Positions 36,703-45,904 of a DNA stretch of 64,000 nucleotides are shown here, one piece after another. Position 1 is the stretch's first letter; every line of letters begins with the position of its first letter. The position numbers were made by a program, and so were the translations under genes. The DNA comes from Burkholderia sp. 8Y. Lineage in GTDB: Bacteria > Pseudomonadota > Gammaproteobacteria > Burkholderiales > Burkholderiaceae. The notes beneath the pieces were generated by a model. The model saw only the letters and a list, made by a program, of their open reading frames with translations, was not told the DNA's origin and did not search any database. The stretch lies in NCBI RefSeq assembly GCF_902506145.1, contig NZ_LR733544.1, positions 41,848 to 105,847 of the forward strand, read 5' to 3'.

Positions 36703-37094
36703 GTCTACACCGTCGCAGCGGCCCTTTAGGTCAACCATATCTATCCGACAAAAGTAAGCGCTGGTAACACTGTCGCGCAGTAGCCGCGGTAAAAGCGTTA
36801 CGCGGCAACTGTTACCTGAACGGCGTCTCGCTCTGTGACCGCATAAACGCGGCAAATCATGCGGGGACTAAGCATCGTTTTAGTTGGAAAGGCGCGATTG
36901 ACGCGTCCGTCGCGCAAATCCTGATTTCATCGTCCTGTTAGGCTAACGATTGCGGCGGCGAATTTCAGCGTGGCAAAGGTTTGCGACTGTAACTTTTTGT
37001 TGCAGAGCCAAGGTTTTGAACTGACAATTCGCTCGCGCTGTTGCTCAAGGCGCTCCCGACGCTCAATGGTCACAGCCACTTCGGTACGCCAGCC
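36703..37094. other. Intergenic region between imuA and flhD
   Basis: About 390 bases between divergent operons, with no coding frame accepted. It holds the nested inverted repeat at 36763-36816 and must hold the flhDC promoter, whose boxes I could not identify. Confidence 0.5.
36763..36816. repeat. Nested inverted repeat between imuA and flhD
   Basis: Outer arms GGTAACA/TGTTACC are perfect; inner arms CCGCGGTAA/TTACGCGG pair with one bulge around a 5-base centre. The whole spans 54 bases. It lies about 280 bases upstream of flhD and 60 bases beyond the SOS box. It could be a binding site for a dimeric regulator, a cruciform or an RNA hairpin. Confidence 0.55.
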
Positions 37095-37394
37095 ATGACA
37101 CACGCCAGCCACGACCTTGCTTCCATCCGCGAGTTGAACCTGTCTTATCTGACGCTCGCGCGGCGCGTGTTGGCATCGGACCGCGAGGCCGCACGGGCGC
37201 ACCTCGGGCTGTCGGCCGAAATCGCCGACACGCTCCTCAAGCTCACACCGGCACAGGCGGACAAGCTCGCGTCGTCTTCGCAACTGCTGTGCTTCTTCCG
37301 CATGAGCGCGGACGAAATGCTCGGTGGTCTCGCAAGCCGCAGCGTCGATGCGACCGCAAGCGCCGTGTCCGATCAAGTCCTGCTTGCTGCCTGA
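37095..37394 (+). CDS. flhD: Flagellar master regulator subunit FlhD
   Basis: 99 residues from ATG 37095 (MTHASHDLASIRELNLSYLT). It matches FlhD: ARRVLASDREAARAHLGLS and LTPAQADKLASSSQLLCFFR. FlhD forms the FlhD4C2 complex with FlhC and activates class II flagellar promoters. It ends 2 bases before flhC. No flagellar or chemotaxis genes are nearby, so this is a stand-alone flhDC copy. Confidence 0.93.
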   Translation: MTHASHDLASIRELNLSYLTLARRVLASDREAARAHLGLSAEIADTLLKLTPAQADKLASSSQLLCFFRMSADEMLGGLASRSVDATASAVSDQVLLAA

Positions 37395-37396
37395 CC

Positions 37397-37969
37397 ATGA
37401 GCACGATCACGTCTTCTAAGAGTCTCGCGGACGAAGCCGCCCAGGTGCTGCGCGCAATTACGCTGATCAAGCTCGGCGCGCGCATGCAAGTGCTTGAATC
37501 CGAATTTCCGAAACTCTCGCGCGACCGTCTGATTCGTCTCTATCGCGAGGTGAAGGGCGCGTCTCCGCCCAAGGGCATGCTGCCGTTCTCGGAAGACTGG
37601 TACCTGACGTGGGGCCCGAACATCCACGCCTCGATGTTTGCCAACGTCTATGCGTTCCTCGAAGCAAACAGCAAGGACCTCGATCGCGTGGATCTGCTGA
37701 GCCGGGCCTACTCTTTGTACGCCGAGCACTTCACACTCAACGGCGAGGCACTGCAGATGGATCTGACGCGCGCTTGGACGTTTGTGCGGTTCAAGGAAGC
37801 GGGGATTCTGCGTCTCGCGGGCTGCACGCGCTGCCGTGGCAAGTTCGTCGCACACGCCCACGAACCGGCGCACGGTATGGTCTGCGGGATTTGTCAGCCG
37901 CCGTCCCGAGCGGGCAAGACGAAAGCCAAAGCGGCGCGCGAGGAGGCCGCGTTGCAGCAGGCGGCTTGA
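37397..37969 (+). CDS. flhC: Flagellar master regulator subunit FlhC
   Basis: 190 residues. Core FlhC blocks include ITLIKLGARMQVLESEFPKLS, PKGMLPFSEDWYLTWGPN and HFTLNGEALQMDLTRAW. The zinc site is C143-x2-C146 and C163-x2-C166 (CTRC, CGIC), complete. FlhC provides DNA binding in FlhD4C2. Follows flhD in one operon. Confidence 0.95.
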   Translation: MSTITSSKSLADEAAQVLRAITLIKLGARMQVLESEFPKLSRDRLIRLYREVKGASPPKGMLPFSEDWYLTWGPNIHASMFANVYAFLEANSKDLDRVDLLSRAYSLYAEHFTLNGEALQMDLTRAWTFVRFKEAGILRLAGCTRCRGKFVAHAHEPAHGMVCGICQPPSRAGKTKAKAAREEAALQQAA

Positions 37970-38072
37970 TGCAGTAGTCGGTCGACCGAAGCAGATTCTT
38001 GCCTCCTTAAGTTTCAACCTTCCGTGCCGTAATAGCCGAAGTACCGAAGGTCGAGAACAAGAGAGGAGAAGG

Positions 38073-38867
38073 ATGAAACGACTGTTGGCGATTGGAGCCT
38101 TAGCTTCCCTGGCCGGATGCGCAAACGGCTTCTCCCAGTACTACCACGGGATGACTCGGGAAGAGATAGTGGCCCGAAGCGGCCCGAGGTCTGACTCGAC
38201 CCCGAAGGTGCTCTATTCAAGCAACGTCCGGTCGGAGAGTGAGCGACTCGCAGAGAACAACTTCGCGCTTGTAGGAGAGTCGTCGTTTCAGGCACAGCAA
38301 ACGCGGCGAGCCGAGGCCAACGCAATCGAACAAGGCAAGACCATCGGTGCGGACGTAATCGTGCTTTCTGTGCGTGACGCGGGCAGCGAGACAGTGTCCA
38401 TGCCGCTGACGATGCCGACGACTTCAACATCCGTGTCGACCTTCAACGGCTCAGCCTTCGGATCCCGTGGTGTAACCAGTGTTATGGGCTCAGCGACCAC
38501 CACGTCCTACGGAACGGCGACGACGTTTGTTCCGGTCACAGTCCGGCGAGCCGACTACTACGCAGGTTACTGGGTCAAAGCAAAGACGCCTGTGATGGGA
38601 ATCCACATCGTCCCGCTCAGTCCTGAAGAGCACAAGAAAATCGGGACGAACGCGGGCGCGCTGATCAACACTGTTGTGATTGGATCACCTGCGTACATCG
38701 CAGACATTTTCAAGGGCGATTACCTGATGGCGATAGGTGACGTCTCAATCAGTAGTGGTGCTGACCTTCAACGCGCTATTGCAAAGTACGCTGGTGCCGC
38801 CGTTCCTGTCCAACTCGTTCGGGACGGGCAGCGTCTCACAAAGAACGTCGCAATGGCGACACCTTGA
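38073..38867 (+). CDS. Lipoprotein with C-terminal PDZ-like domain
   Basis: 264 residues from ATG 38073 behind AGGAGAAGG. Lipobox LAGCA at about residues 12-16. The mid-part is Ser/Thr-rich; the last 80 residues read as a PDZ domain (ALINTVVIGSPAYIADIFKGDYLMAIGD, then VPVQLVRDGQRLTKNV). It is likely anchored at the outer membrane and binds a peptide or protein partner. No protease domain is present. Confidence 0.8.
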   Translation: MKRLLAIGALASLAGCANGFSQYYHGMTREEIVARSGPRSDSTPKVLYSSNVRSESERLAENNFALVGESSFQAQQTRRAEANAIEQGKTIGADVIVLSVRDAGSETVSMPLTMPTTSTSVSTFNGSAFGSRGVTSVMGSATTTSYGTATTFVPVTVRRADYYAGYWVKAKTPVMGIHIVPLSPEEHKKIGTNAGALINTVVIGSPAYIADIFKGDYLMAIGDVSISSGADLQRAIAKYAGAAVPVQLVRDGQRLTKNVAMATP

Positions 38868-38947
38868 GCTTACGGGCAAGGACGTTTGCCCGATCGAAAT
38901 CAAGCCCCGCCTCAGCGTCTATCGCCCTGCGTAGGCCGGCCGCGCTA

Positions 38948-39304
38948 CTACGTTCCTACCCGACAACCGTCGAGCATCTTTTCTACTTCCTCGAGGTCCG
39001 GCAACGGCGGCCACGGCCAGGCCTTCGTCGCCCAAGCAGGAAGCTCTGCTGCGCGAACGAAGCCAAACTCCTCTGGCTCAATCCAGATCCAGTTGAATGT
39101 CTCGTCGAGGATCTGCTGCATGTAGGCGACGTGATCAAGACGCATCGACCACCATGCCCGTCCGATTCGGTCCTCGCCGGCGAGAACCGTGCGTGCATCG
39201 AGATCCAGCACGAACCGATGCTTCATATACGGCTCGCTCGCCCATAGCGATTCCCACTCGCCGACCGCATATCGCTGTATTACTCCTGCCAAATGTGTCC
39301 CCAT
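38948..39304 (-). CDS. Hypothetical protein
   Basis: 118 residues, Trp-rich (RAWWSMRLDHVAYMQ, FNWIWIEPEEFGF, AWPWPPLPDLEEV). It begins inside the end of the upstream gene (25-base overlap), so the two form an operon. No family recognised; convergent with the PDZ lipoprotein gene. Confidence 0.6.
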   Translation of the reverse strand: MGTHLAGVIQRYAVGEWESLWASEPYMKHRFVLDLDARTVLAGEDRIGRAWWSMRLDHVAYMQQILDETFNWIWIEPEEFGFVRAAELPAWATKAWPWPPLPDLEEVEKMLDGCRVGT

Positions 39305-39681
39305 TGATGGTTTTCCGGCGAGTACACGGCTAAGGCGACGATCTCGCTGAGACCGAATGATGGATTTCGACGCTTTGCTGCGACGAATCGGTCAACGAGT
39401 GATGGCGCAACTCTCAGCCTGCACATGGCCTTGAGTTCTTGAAAGTCGAACAGGCCGATCATGGCAGGCCGATTTGCGACGAGAGCGCTAATCTCGTGCG
39501 ACAGGACCGTTTCCCGGAGGTCTGGCAGGTTGTGCTTAGCCATCGCGTCCTCGAGGACCGCCCGACGCGCGAGACGGCGTTCGCCGTCGGTAGCGAATTT
39601 TTTGGAATCCAACGCCAGCAGTGCGAGGTTGATCTCGTCACCGGCAGCGAGCAATTCGGAGAGCACTGGTTCTTGTAGCAT
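39280..39681 (-). CDS. Hypothetical protein
   Basis: 133 residues beginning MLQEPVLSELLAAGDEINLA. Helical and charged, ending HQWGHIWQE. The 3' end overlaps the 38948-39304 gene. No family recognised. The pair could be a two-gene unit, such as an effector and partner, but nothing in the sequence shows that. Confidence 0.6.
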   Translation of the reverse strand: MLQEPVLSELLAAGDEINLALLALDSKKFATDGERRLARRAVLEDAMAKHNLPDLRETVLSHEISALVANRPAMIGLFDFQELKAMCRLRVAPSLVDRFVAAKRRNPSFGLSEIVALAVYSPENHQWGHIWQE

Positions 39682-39754
39682 GGCGATGAGCGTCTTAGGG
39701 GAGACCCTATTAGCGGCTGCAAACGGGCGTTCTTAAGAGGGTGCGCGCCTCTAA

Positions 39755-40093
39755 TCAGCCGCGCAACAATTGCGTGAGCCATGGCTCCGCAGGCTGCCCT
39801 GCATCGACGTCAACGAAGAGGGCGACGCTGCCGCCGACGATGTCGCGCGACGCGAGAGCAACGACAGGCCGCTTCCACGGCTCCTCGGGCGACGGGCGTG
39901 CTGGGAACTCTGCGGCGTTGAAATTTAGTGGATATTCCCTGAACGCGCCTTCGGTCTCGACCACGAGGCGCGTTCGGTCTATGCGGACCCGACGAAGCTC
40001 GGTCTCGACGATGCGTCCGACGGCCACGTCGAACTCTCGTTCCTTCTCGAGCAGATACGGCTGGCCCCCTGCCTGGCGACGCAGATGAATCAC
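39755..40093 (-). CDS. Hypothetical protein
   Basis: 112 residues, beta-rich and charged (EREFDVAVGRIVETELRRVR, RPVVALASRDIVGGSVALFV). No family recognised. It follows a 24-codon ORF (40130-40204) by 36 bases on the same strand and lies divergent from the TetR pseudogene. Confidence 0.6.
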   Translation of the reverse strand: MIHLRRQAGGQPYLLEKEREFDVAVGRIVETELRRVRIDRTRLVVETEGAFREYPLNFNAAEFPARPSPEEPWKRPVVALASRDIVGGSVALFVDVDAGQPAEPWLTQLLRG

Positions 40094-40129
40094 GACGGAG
40101 ACCTTGGTCTCCCGCTCGATCAGAACAAG

Positions 40130-40204
40130 TCAATATCGCGCGACGCGTGCTTCCCGTTGTTCGTTGGAGAAGATGATGTCTTTGAATTCGCCTCGGTAGG
40201 CCAT
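40130..40204 (-). CDS. 24-codon small ORF with good ribosome-binding site
   Basis: Encodes MAYRGEFKDIIFSNEQREAR and four more residues. GGAG lies 9 bases upstream of the ATG at 40204. It may be a small protein, a leader peptide for the 39755-40093 gene, or the remains of a longer gene. Confidence 0.35.
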   Translation of the reverse strand: MAYRGEFKDIIFSNEQREARVARY

Positions 40205-40361
40205 AGTCGCTCCGCAAGCTGCCGAGACCGTATTGTCTCGACCCTTCATTGAGCCTACTGAGTGGCCGCGAAGTCAAGGGACGGTGAAGTATCGGATGTG
40301 GGAGGTGCGGACCGTCCATAATTGGGGCCCAGGATCATTCCCAACGGGCACCAGACCGCAA

Positions 40362-41022
40362 ATGGACAGTCATTCGTCTAACCAAAACAAGCGCGATCCA
40401 GAGGGGACTCGACGCCGCATTCTCGAAGCGGCGGTGGACCCAGTTCTCAAAGTGCGGGCTCGCCGGCGCGCGAGTCGATGCCATCGCCGAGGTGGCGGGC
40501 TCCAACGAGCGGATGCTCTACTACTACTTCGGGAGCAAGGAGTTGCTCTACGTCGCGGCGTTGGAGTCCATGTATGCGGACTATGCGAAGAAGGAGGCTG
40601 CCCTAGACCTTACCGGTCAAGAGCCTCCTGAGGCAATAGCAACGCTGGCCAAGTCCATTTGGGCGCACCTGTGGGACAACCCGCAATGGCTGGGCTTGAT
40701 CAATAACGAGAACTTCCATAAAGGCCGGTATCTAAAGATGTCTGGGAAGCTCGGCGCGACGATCTCGCCCCTCGTTGAAGTAGTCAGATCAACCCTCGAG
40801 CGCGGGGCCGCTGCCGGGCAGTTTCGCACCGGCGTTGACCCGCTCGACTTCTATGTCACTCTCGTCGGGATGGGCTACTACATCGCCTCCAATCGCTTTA
40901 CGCTGCACGCGTTTACCGGCAGAGACTATATGGAGCCCGCGGACAGGGAGCGAATGTCTGCGATGCATCTTGAGTTGCTGCTGGCGTATCTCCGTCCACA
41001 AGCGAGCGAGCAGCAGCGTTAG
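40362..41022 (+). pseudogene. TetR-family regulator broken by a one-base frameshift
   Basis: The frame from ATG 40362 starts as a TetR HTH (DPEGTRRRILEAAVD) and then leaves frame. The downstream frame (to 41022) continues exactly where it should: QFSKCGLAGARVDAIAEVAG, then NERMLYYYFGSKELLY and a full C-terminal domain. Deleting one C from the CCC at 40439-40441 joins the two into one intact protein of about 219 residues. The gene is divergent from its neighbours and convergent with the MFS transporter at 41138, its likely target. It is inactive as read unless the extra C is a sequencing error. Confidence 0.85.
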
Positions 41023-41137
41023 TGAACCCGATCGCAGCCTTCGTGGACTCCGGGTGGCGCGTCTTGGCCTTCCGTCAGGAGCCAACCAAGTGCCGCCGGT
41101 CGCCTGACAGTCATTCGTGCGTTCCGGAGTCTACAGC

Positions 41138-42445
41138 CTAGGAAACGAGCGCCGAAGCTTCGACGTCCGCCATCTTCCCGAGTTCATCTCGGCGCATGTC
41201 ACAAGCCCGCCTTATCATCGCGCCTTGGGTGATCCAGAGTGTCAGCGAGACAATCGCCAGGCTGCCAAGAGCGACGAACGCCGTCGGATAACCGAAACGG
41301 CTGGCAAGCCATCCGCCGAGCAGTGGACTCAGGCAACTGCCCGCTGCTTCCATGCTTCTCACTGCGCCCTGCCCAAGGTTCACTCGCCCGCTTCCGTGCA
41401 AAAGGTGGACGACGAGCGCCGGTATCGCAACGCCTTGAAGGCCTGCGCCCACCCCATCCAAGATTTGCACAGGCACGATGCCCCATGTCGTCGTAAATGC
41501 AGCCGCAGCCAATGCCCGAAGCGGAAGCGTCAGCAGCGTCACGAGTATGACCCACCAAAATCCCCAGCGCCGAATGATGCGGCTCGCATACACAGCCGTG
41601 ACCAGCATCACGATTTGCGAGACGATGATGTTGGCCGCCGTAATCTGGCTGGCGTTGCCGTGATGAGCCGCTGCCTGTGCGAGACTGTAGAGCGGCAGCA
41701 TCGCGGAATTACCGAGACCGAAGCCCGCCAGCACGATGGCAAGCAACAGGAGCGGACGCGACTGCAGCAACACGCGAATGCTTTCTGCGCGCGCTTGCGA
41801 CGGGTTCTCGTCATCCTGATGCGCGAGCCCCCGCGCATGATGCCGATGCACCGCGCTAGCGGGAATCAGCAGCACGGACGCGATGCACGCCAGCGCAAAC
41901 GCCGCACACAGCGCAAACACCCAAGCCGTGCCGAGCCACCAGCCGAGCGCGCCTGACAATGCGGCCGCTGCCATATTTCCCGCGTGATTTGCAACCTGGG
42001 TCCGGCCGTAGAGGCGGTCAAAGTTTCCTCTGCCGCCAACTCCAAGCGTGAGTCCCGTCAACGCGATGCCCATTAGCGAGCCTGCAACCGCCGTCGCGAT
42101 TTGCGACAGGGTGATTGGCCAAAACCCACGCGAGAGCCAGAAGACGCACGCGGCCGCGACCGTCAGTGCGCTCGCACCGACCACCACCGAACGCCGATGA
42201 GACGTCGCATCGACCAACGCCCCCGCCGGAGCGGTTACGAGCACGCCTACGATAGCGCCTAACGTCAGCGCTGTGCCAATCAAGTCGGCACTCCATCCGT
42301 GCTCTTGCAGGTAGATGGCCAAGAATGGGCCTGCGCCTGCTTGCACATCCGCTGCAAAGAAACTAACTGCGAATAACGGGGTGCTTGCCTTGCTCTGTCT
42401 TTCTTGCATGTCGTTTGCGGATTCGAGACCGCCGGCATTTTCCAA
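41138..42445 (-). CDS. Major facilitator superfamily transporter
   Basis: 435 residues with 12 hydrophobic segments and the MFS pattern: FLAIYLQEHGWSADLIGTAL, an A-loop-like GALVDATSHRR (between TM2 and TM3) and the central cytoplasmic loop rich in His, Arg and Asp at about residue 210. It resembles the drug-efflux-type MFS proteins of Burkholderia. ATG 42409 (MQERQ) is an alternative start. Substrate unknown. Confidence 0.85.
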   Translation of the reverse strand: MENAGGLESANDMQERQSKASTPLFAVSFFAADVQAGAGPFLAIYLQEHGWSADLIGTALTLGAIVGVLVTAPAGALVDATSHRRSVVVGASALTVAAACVFWLSRGFWPITLSQIATAVAGSLMGIALTGLTLGVGGRGNFDRLYGRTQVANHAGNMAAAALSGALGWWLGTAWVFALCAAFALACIASVLLIPASAVHRHHARGLAHQDDENPSQARAESIRVLLQSRPLLLLAIVLAGFGLGNSAMLPLYSLAQAAAHHGNASQITAANIIVSQIVMLVTAVYASRIIRRWGFWWVILVTLLTLPLRALAAAAFTTTWGIVPVQILDGVGAGLQGVAIPALVVHLLHGSGRVNLGQGAVRSMEAAGSCLSPLLGGWLASRFGYPTAFVALGSLAIVSLTLWITQGAMIRRACDMRRDELGKMADVEASALVS

Positions 42446-42811
42446 TCAATGAGCCGTGACGACCGCATGATGCATACCTGCGTTGGACTCAAGTGCGCAA
42501 ATCCGTCATTGCCGAGCTCTTGGCGACTGTTATGCGACACGGCGATGTATCAAGCGAAGCGCCGGTGGGGGCTATCGGTTCAGTGAAACGGAGTCTGCAA
42601 TGGCGCTTGAATAGCGGCTTAGTGCGTCAATTACCGGGGGCGCTCGACCGAGGGGTGGGTGGACAGATTTACCTTGCGCAGGCATCGATTGATGCAGATT
42701 GGTGCGACGTGGCATCAAGCATTGCAGTGGCGATGACGTTAACACGCTGTCTCCTCTAAAAAGCGAAGAAGAGCATGCCGCAGGTCAACCGATATTCGCG
42801 TCGCCACGCCA
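42446..42811. other. Intergenic region, nothing recognised
   Basis: 366 bases between divergent MFS and GGDEF-EAL genes. Short frames lack ribosome-binding sites. It should contain both promoters, but none stands out. Confidence 0.4.
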
Positions 42812-45175
42812 ATGCCCCAGTCTTTTAATCGCAAACAGTCAATCAACGCTGCCAACGACGAGTTCTCTCGAAAGGCACCCGGTTCTGCTCAGAACCAACG
42901 ATTCCTTTCTTTTTTCTTGTCTCGCTGGCCGGGTCGGGCGATGCCTTCCGCCGGAAGCCTCGCTTGGATCACCCTCGCGACGCTGGGCACCTGGGCGCTT
43001 GCGTACCTGTCGTTGGCCTCACAGACTCAGGCGACCAAGCTATGCGACAGCGCTGTTGCGGGCGCACTCGTCCTTGCAATCGGAGTCTTGCGCGAGCGCC
43101 GCTTGACTTCTCGCGTCGACGCCGCAACGGCTCTCGCTGAAGCGTTGCTTGACGCGAACAGGGAATGCTTGAAGCTGCTCGACGTCGACGGCCGCATGTT
43201 GCACATCTCCGAATACGGCGCGGAGTTGATGCAGGCGGACAGCCCCGCGCAACTGGCGGGGGCCGACTGGCTTGGCTTCTGGAGTGGTCAGGACGCGATA
43301 GCTGCGCGGGAAGCCTTTGGCAGCGCGCTAGAAGGAGACCGTACTGCGTTTACAGGAACTTGCCCAACAGCGGCGGGCGTTCACAAGACATGGCATTCGA
43401 GGCTCATACCGATTCGGGACGGCAACCGCGTGAGCACCGTCCTCTGCGCTTCCTTGGACACAACGAAGCAAACAGAGCTCGCCGCTGCGCTAGGCGCAAA
43501 GAAGACATTAATGTCCGAAATGGAAGCCCAAGTGGGGCTGTGCTTTTACTCCTGCAGCGCCGATTTCTCGACCTTTCACCACGTAAGCCTCGGATGTGCG
43601 ACGGTCTTCGGCGTGGGAGCTAGATCTTTCCTCGAAGCTGGCAAAACATGGCTGGAACAGGTGTTGCCCGAAGATATGCCGGAACTTCGCGCGGCGATGC
43701 GCCGACTCTCTGACTCGAAGGTTAGTGAGAAAGCACGGTACCGAATTCGCCGCCCAGACGGCGCGGTAAGATGGATTCAAAGCACCGCCTCTCCCGTTCT
43801 GGACGATGCGGGAAACATAGTTCGCATAGTCGGCATCAGCGAGGACGTTACGGCGGAACACGACCGATTAGTCGAACTTGATCGCCTTGCATTTACTGAC
43901 TCTCTAACGGGGCTCGCGAATCGGGCGGCGCTCATGCGGTCCATCGAGGACCAGTGCAAGCGAAACGCTCCATTTGCGTTGATGTTTATCGATCTTGACC
44001 GGTTCAAGGTTTTAAATGACACGCTCGGTCATACAGCAGCGGACCGTCTTCTCCGCTCACTGAGCGACGTCCTCAAGGCCGCGTTGCCTACGCAAGCCGT
44101 GGTCGCCCGGCTTGGTGGCGACGAGTTCGCCGTGCTGATCGACGGCACGCGTGACAAAGACCGTCTATCGAGGATCGCCCGAAAGGCTCTCCGAGCACTC
44201 GCTAGGGGAGAGCGAGCGTGGGTCGCGAGCACCATAACAGCGTCGATCGGTATCTCAATCTTCCCCGACAACGGCGTCGATCGTGAGACGCTCTTGGCGA
44301 GCGCCGACATCGCGATGTATGCGGCCAAGAAGGCGGGACGCAACGGCTTTCGTTTCGCGGGCAAGGATGCGGCGGAAAGAATCGACGACTTCGAGCTTGA
44401 GCGCGATCTTCCTGCCGCACTTGCTAATGGGCAATTCGAGCTCCACTATCAGGCCATCCATGAGCCACGCACGTTGGAGGTCCACAGCGTTGAAGCGCTT
44501 ATCCGCTGGAGCCACCCCAAGCGTGGCCTGATTGCCCCTGGCGTTTTCATCCCGATCCTGGAAGAAAGTGGCTTTATCACTCAGGTCGGCGCGTGGGTGT
44601 TGGACGCCGCCTTGCGACAGCTCGCACACTGGCGGCAGGCAGGCGCCCGCACGCTCGGCGTGTCGGTAAATGTATCAGCGCGACAGTTGCGCGACACCGG
44701 CATCGTCGACCTAGTGGACAAGGCACTGCGCCGCCACGCCGTGCCACCTTCTACCCTTCAACTCGAACTCACTGAAAGCGCGCTGATGGAGGACCCCGCT
44801 CTCGCACAAAGCGCCGTACGCGCTTTGCGAACATTAGGGGTGCGCATAGCGATCGATGACTTCGGCACGGGCTATTCCAGCCTGCGCTATCTGTCCGATT
44901 TCTCACCGGACAGTGTGAAGATCGATCGCTCATTCGTGGCTCGGATCGAGCATGACAAAGCGACGCGCAGCATCGTAAGCGGCATCATCCAGATGTCGCA
45001 TAACCTGGGGTTGCGAGTAACGGCCGAAGGCATAGAAGAACCCGCTCAGCTTGAGCTGCTCAAGCAGGCGGACTGCGACTTCGTGCAGGGCTTCTTGTTA
45101 AGTAGGCCGGTTCCGCCGGACGATGTGCACGGTTTGAGGACGATCGCCCCCGACGCGACCTTGCAGAGCCAGTAA
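42812..45175 (+). CDS. PAS-GGDEF-EAL cyclic-di-GMP protein
   Basis: 787 residues. An N-terminal membrane hairpin (LAWITLATLGTWALAYLSLA and AGALVLAIGVL) is followed by two PAS-like domains (about 100-215 and 235-350). The GGDEF domain has intact GGDEF at 435-439, and the EAL domain has intact EAL at 561-563, ELTES, DDFGTGYSS and KIDRSF. Both activities could therefore be functional, making or breaking c-di-GMP in response to the PAS signal. ATG 42812 lacks a clear ribosome-binding site; a later start is possible. Confidence 0.92.
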   Translation: MPQSFNRKQSINAANDEFSRKAPGSAQNQRFLSFFLSRWPGRAMPSAGSLAWITLATLGTWALAYLSLASQTQATKLCDSAVAGALVLAIGVLRERRLTSRVDAATALAEALLDANRECLKLLDVDGRMLHISEYGAELMQADSPAQLAGADWLGFWSGQDAIAAREAFGSALEGDRTAFTGTCPTAAGVHKTWHSRLIPIRDGNRVSTVLCASLDTTKQTELAAALGAKKTLMSEMEAQVGLCFYSCSADFSTFHHVSLGCATVFGVGARSFLEAGKTWLEQVLPEDMPELRAAMRRLSDSKVSEKARYRIRRPDGAVRWIQSTASPVLDDAGNIVRIVGISEDVTAEHDRLVELDRLAFTDSLTGLANRAALMRSIEDQCKRNAPFALMFIDLDRFKVLNDTLGHTAADRLLRSLSDVLKAALPTQAVVARLGGDEFAVLIDGTRDKDRLSRIARKALRALARGERAWVASTITASIGISIFPDNGVDRETLLASADIAMYAAKKAGRNGFRFAGKDAAERIDDFELERDLPAALANGQFELHYQAIHEPRTLEVHSVEALIRWSHPKRGLIAPGVFIPILEESGFITQVGAWVLDAALRQLAHWRQAGARTLGVSVNVSARQLRDTGIVDLVDKALRRHAVPPSTLQLELTESALMEDPALAQSAVRALRTLGVRIAIDDFGTGYSSLRYLSDFSPDSVKIDRSFVARIEHDKATRSIVSGIIQMSHNLGLRVTAEGIEEPAQLELLKQADCDFVQGFLLSRPVPPDDVHGLRTIAPDATLQSQ

Positions 45176-45344
45176 AGCCGGCTCAGAGCGCAGCGAGACG
45201 ATGAGAAGCTCTTGGTGCCGCCGCCAGGCGGACAAATGTGTCCGGTCGGTAAGCCAATGTGCCGCCCGCGGCACTAATGCGCCTGCGGGCTCGGCCCGCG
45301 TGGCCTTTAGAGTGGCGCAGGCGATTTGCTAAGGCACATCAGCC

Positions 45345-45476
45345 ATGTCCAAGCTGAAGATCAGCACACTCGTGTGTAGTGACCGTTCCGTTCTCGACGA
45401 CGCGCAAGACGAGTGCATAGTTGCAGAAAGCGACATCCCTAGGCGTTTGCTTAGACCGTCTCCTCCATTGTCCTGA
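45345..45476 (+). CDS. 43-codon ORF of uncertain status
   Basis: Encodes MSKLKISTLVCSDRSVLDDA and continues to a stop at 45476. There is AAGG upstream at 45331. The sequence has no known relatives that I recognise. It stands alone downstream of the c-di-GMP gene in a region with several decayed frames. Confidence 0.25.
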   Translation: MSKLKISTLVCSDRSVLDDAQDECIVAESDIPRRLLRPSPPLS

Positions 45477-45509
45477 AGCTCGGCAGGGAGGCGGCCGTGG
45501 AGCGGTAAA

Positions 45510-45838
45510 TTACTTGGGACCCTCTAGCCGCTCGTGCTCGTGCCAGCGCGCCAGACGGTGGCCGAACGCCCCTATGACGAGCGTGAACAAGGTCGCCAGC
45601 ACCCATTCAAACGGCTCATCAAGTGGTCTTCAACGCATGCCTCGGTTACTCCTTCGGCTGACGCGGCTTGAGCCGCAACGCAGACTGCTTGACGCAATGC
45701 CAAGAGAAGAAGGCCAGCGCCAATATTCGTCACCGAGCGGTAGCTGTCAAAGTGGTAAAACGCGAAACGGAGCGTGATCGCCACCATCCCAGTCACCGGT
45801 AGCGCATCAGGCCGAAGATTGCGATCCTGAGCAATCAA
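45510..45838 (-). pseudogene. Small membrane-protein gene with an apparent frameshift
   Basis: From ATG 45838 the frame reads MIAQDRNLRPDALPVTGMVA and FYHFDSYRSVTNIGAGLLLL, then leaves coding character near 45625. In the next frame the DNA continues as DEPFEWVLATLFTLVIGAFG and HRLARWHEHERLEGPK up to a stop at 45510. A single one-base change near 45620-45630 would give one protein of about 110 residues with two membrane segments. I do not recognise the family. Confidence 0.4.
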
Positions 45839-45904
45839 ATACCAATAGAACTCGAGCGGGACGTCCGCAGCGATCCGTTGACCGCAGCGCTCGACAATGG
45901 AAAA

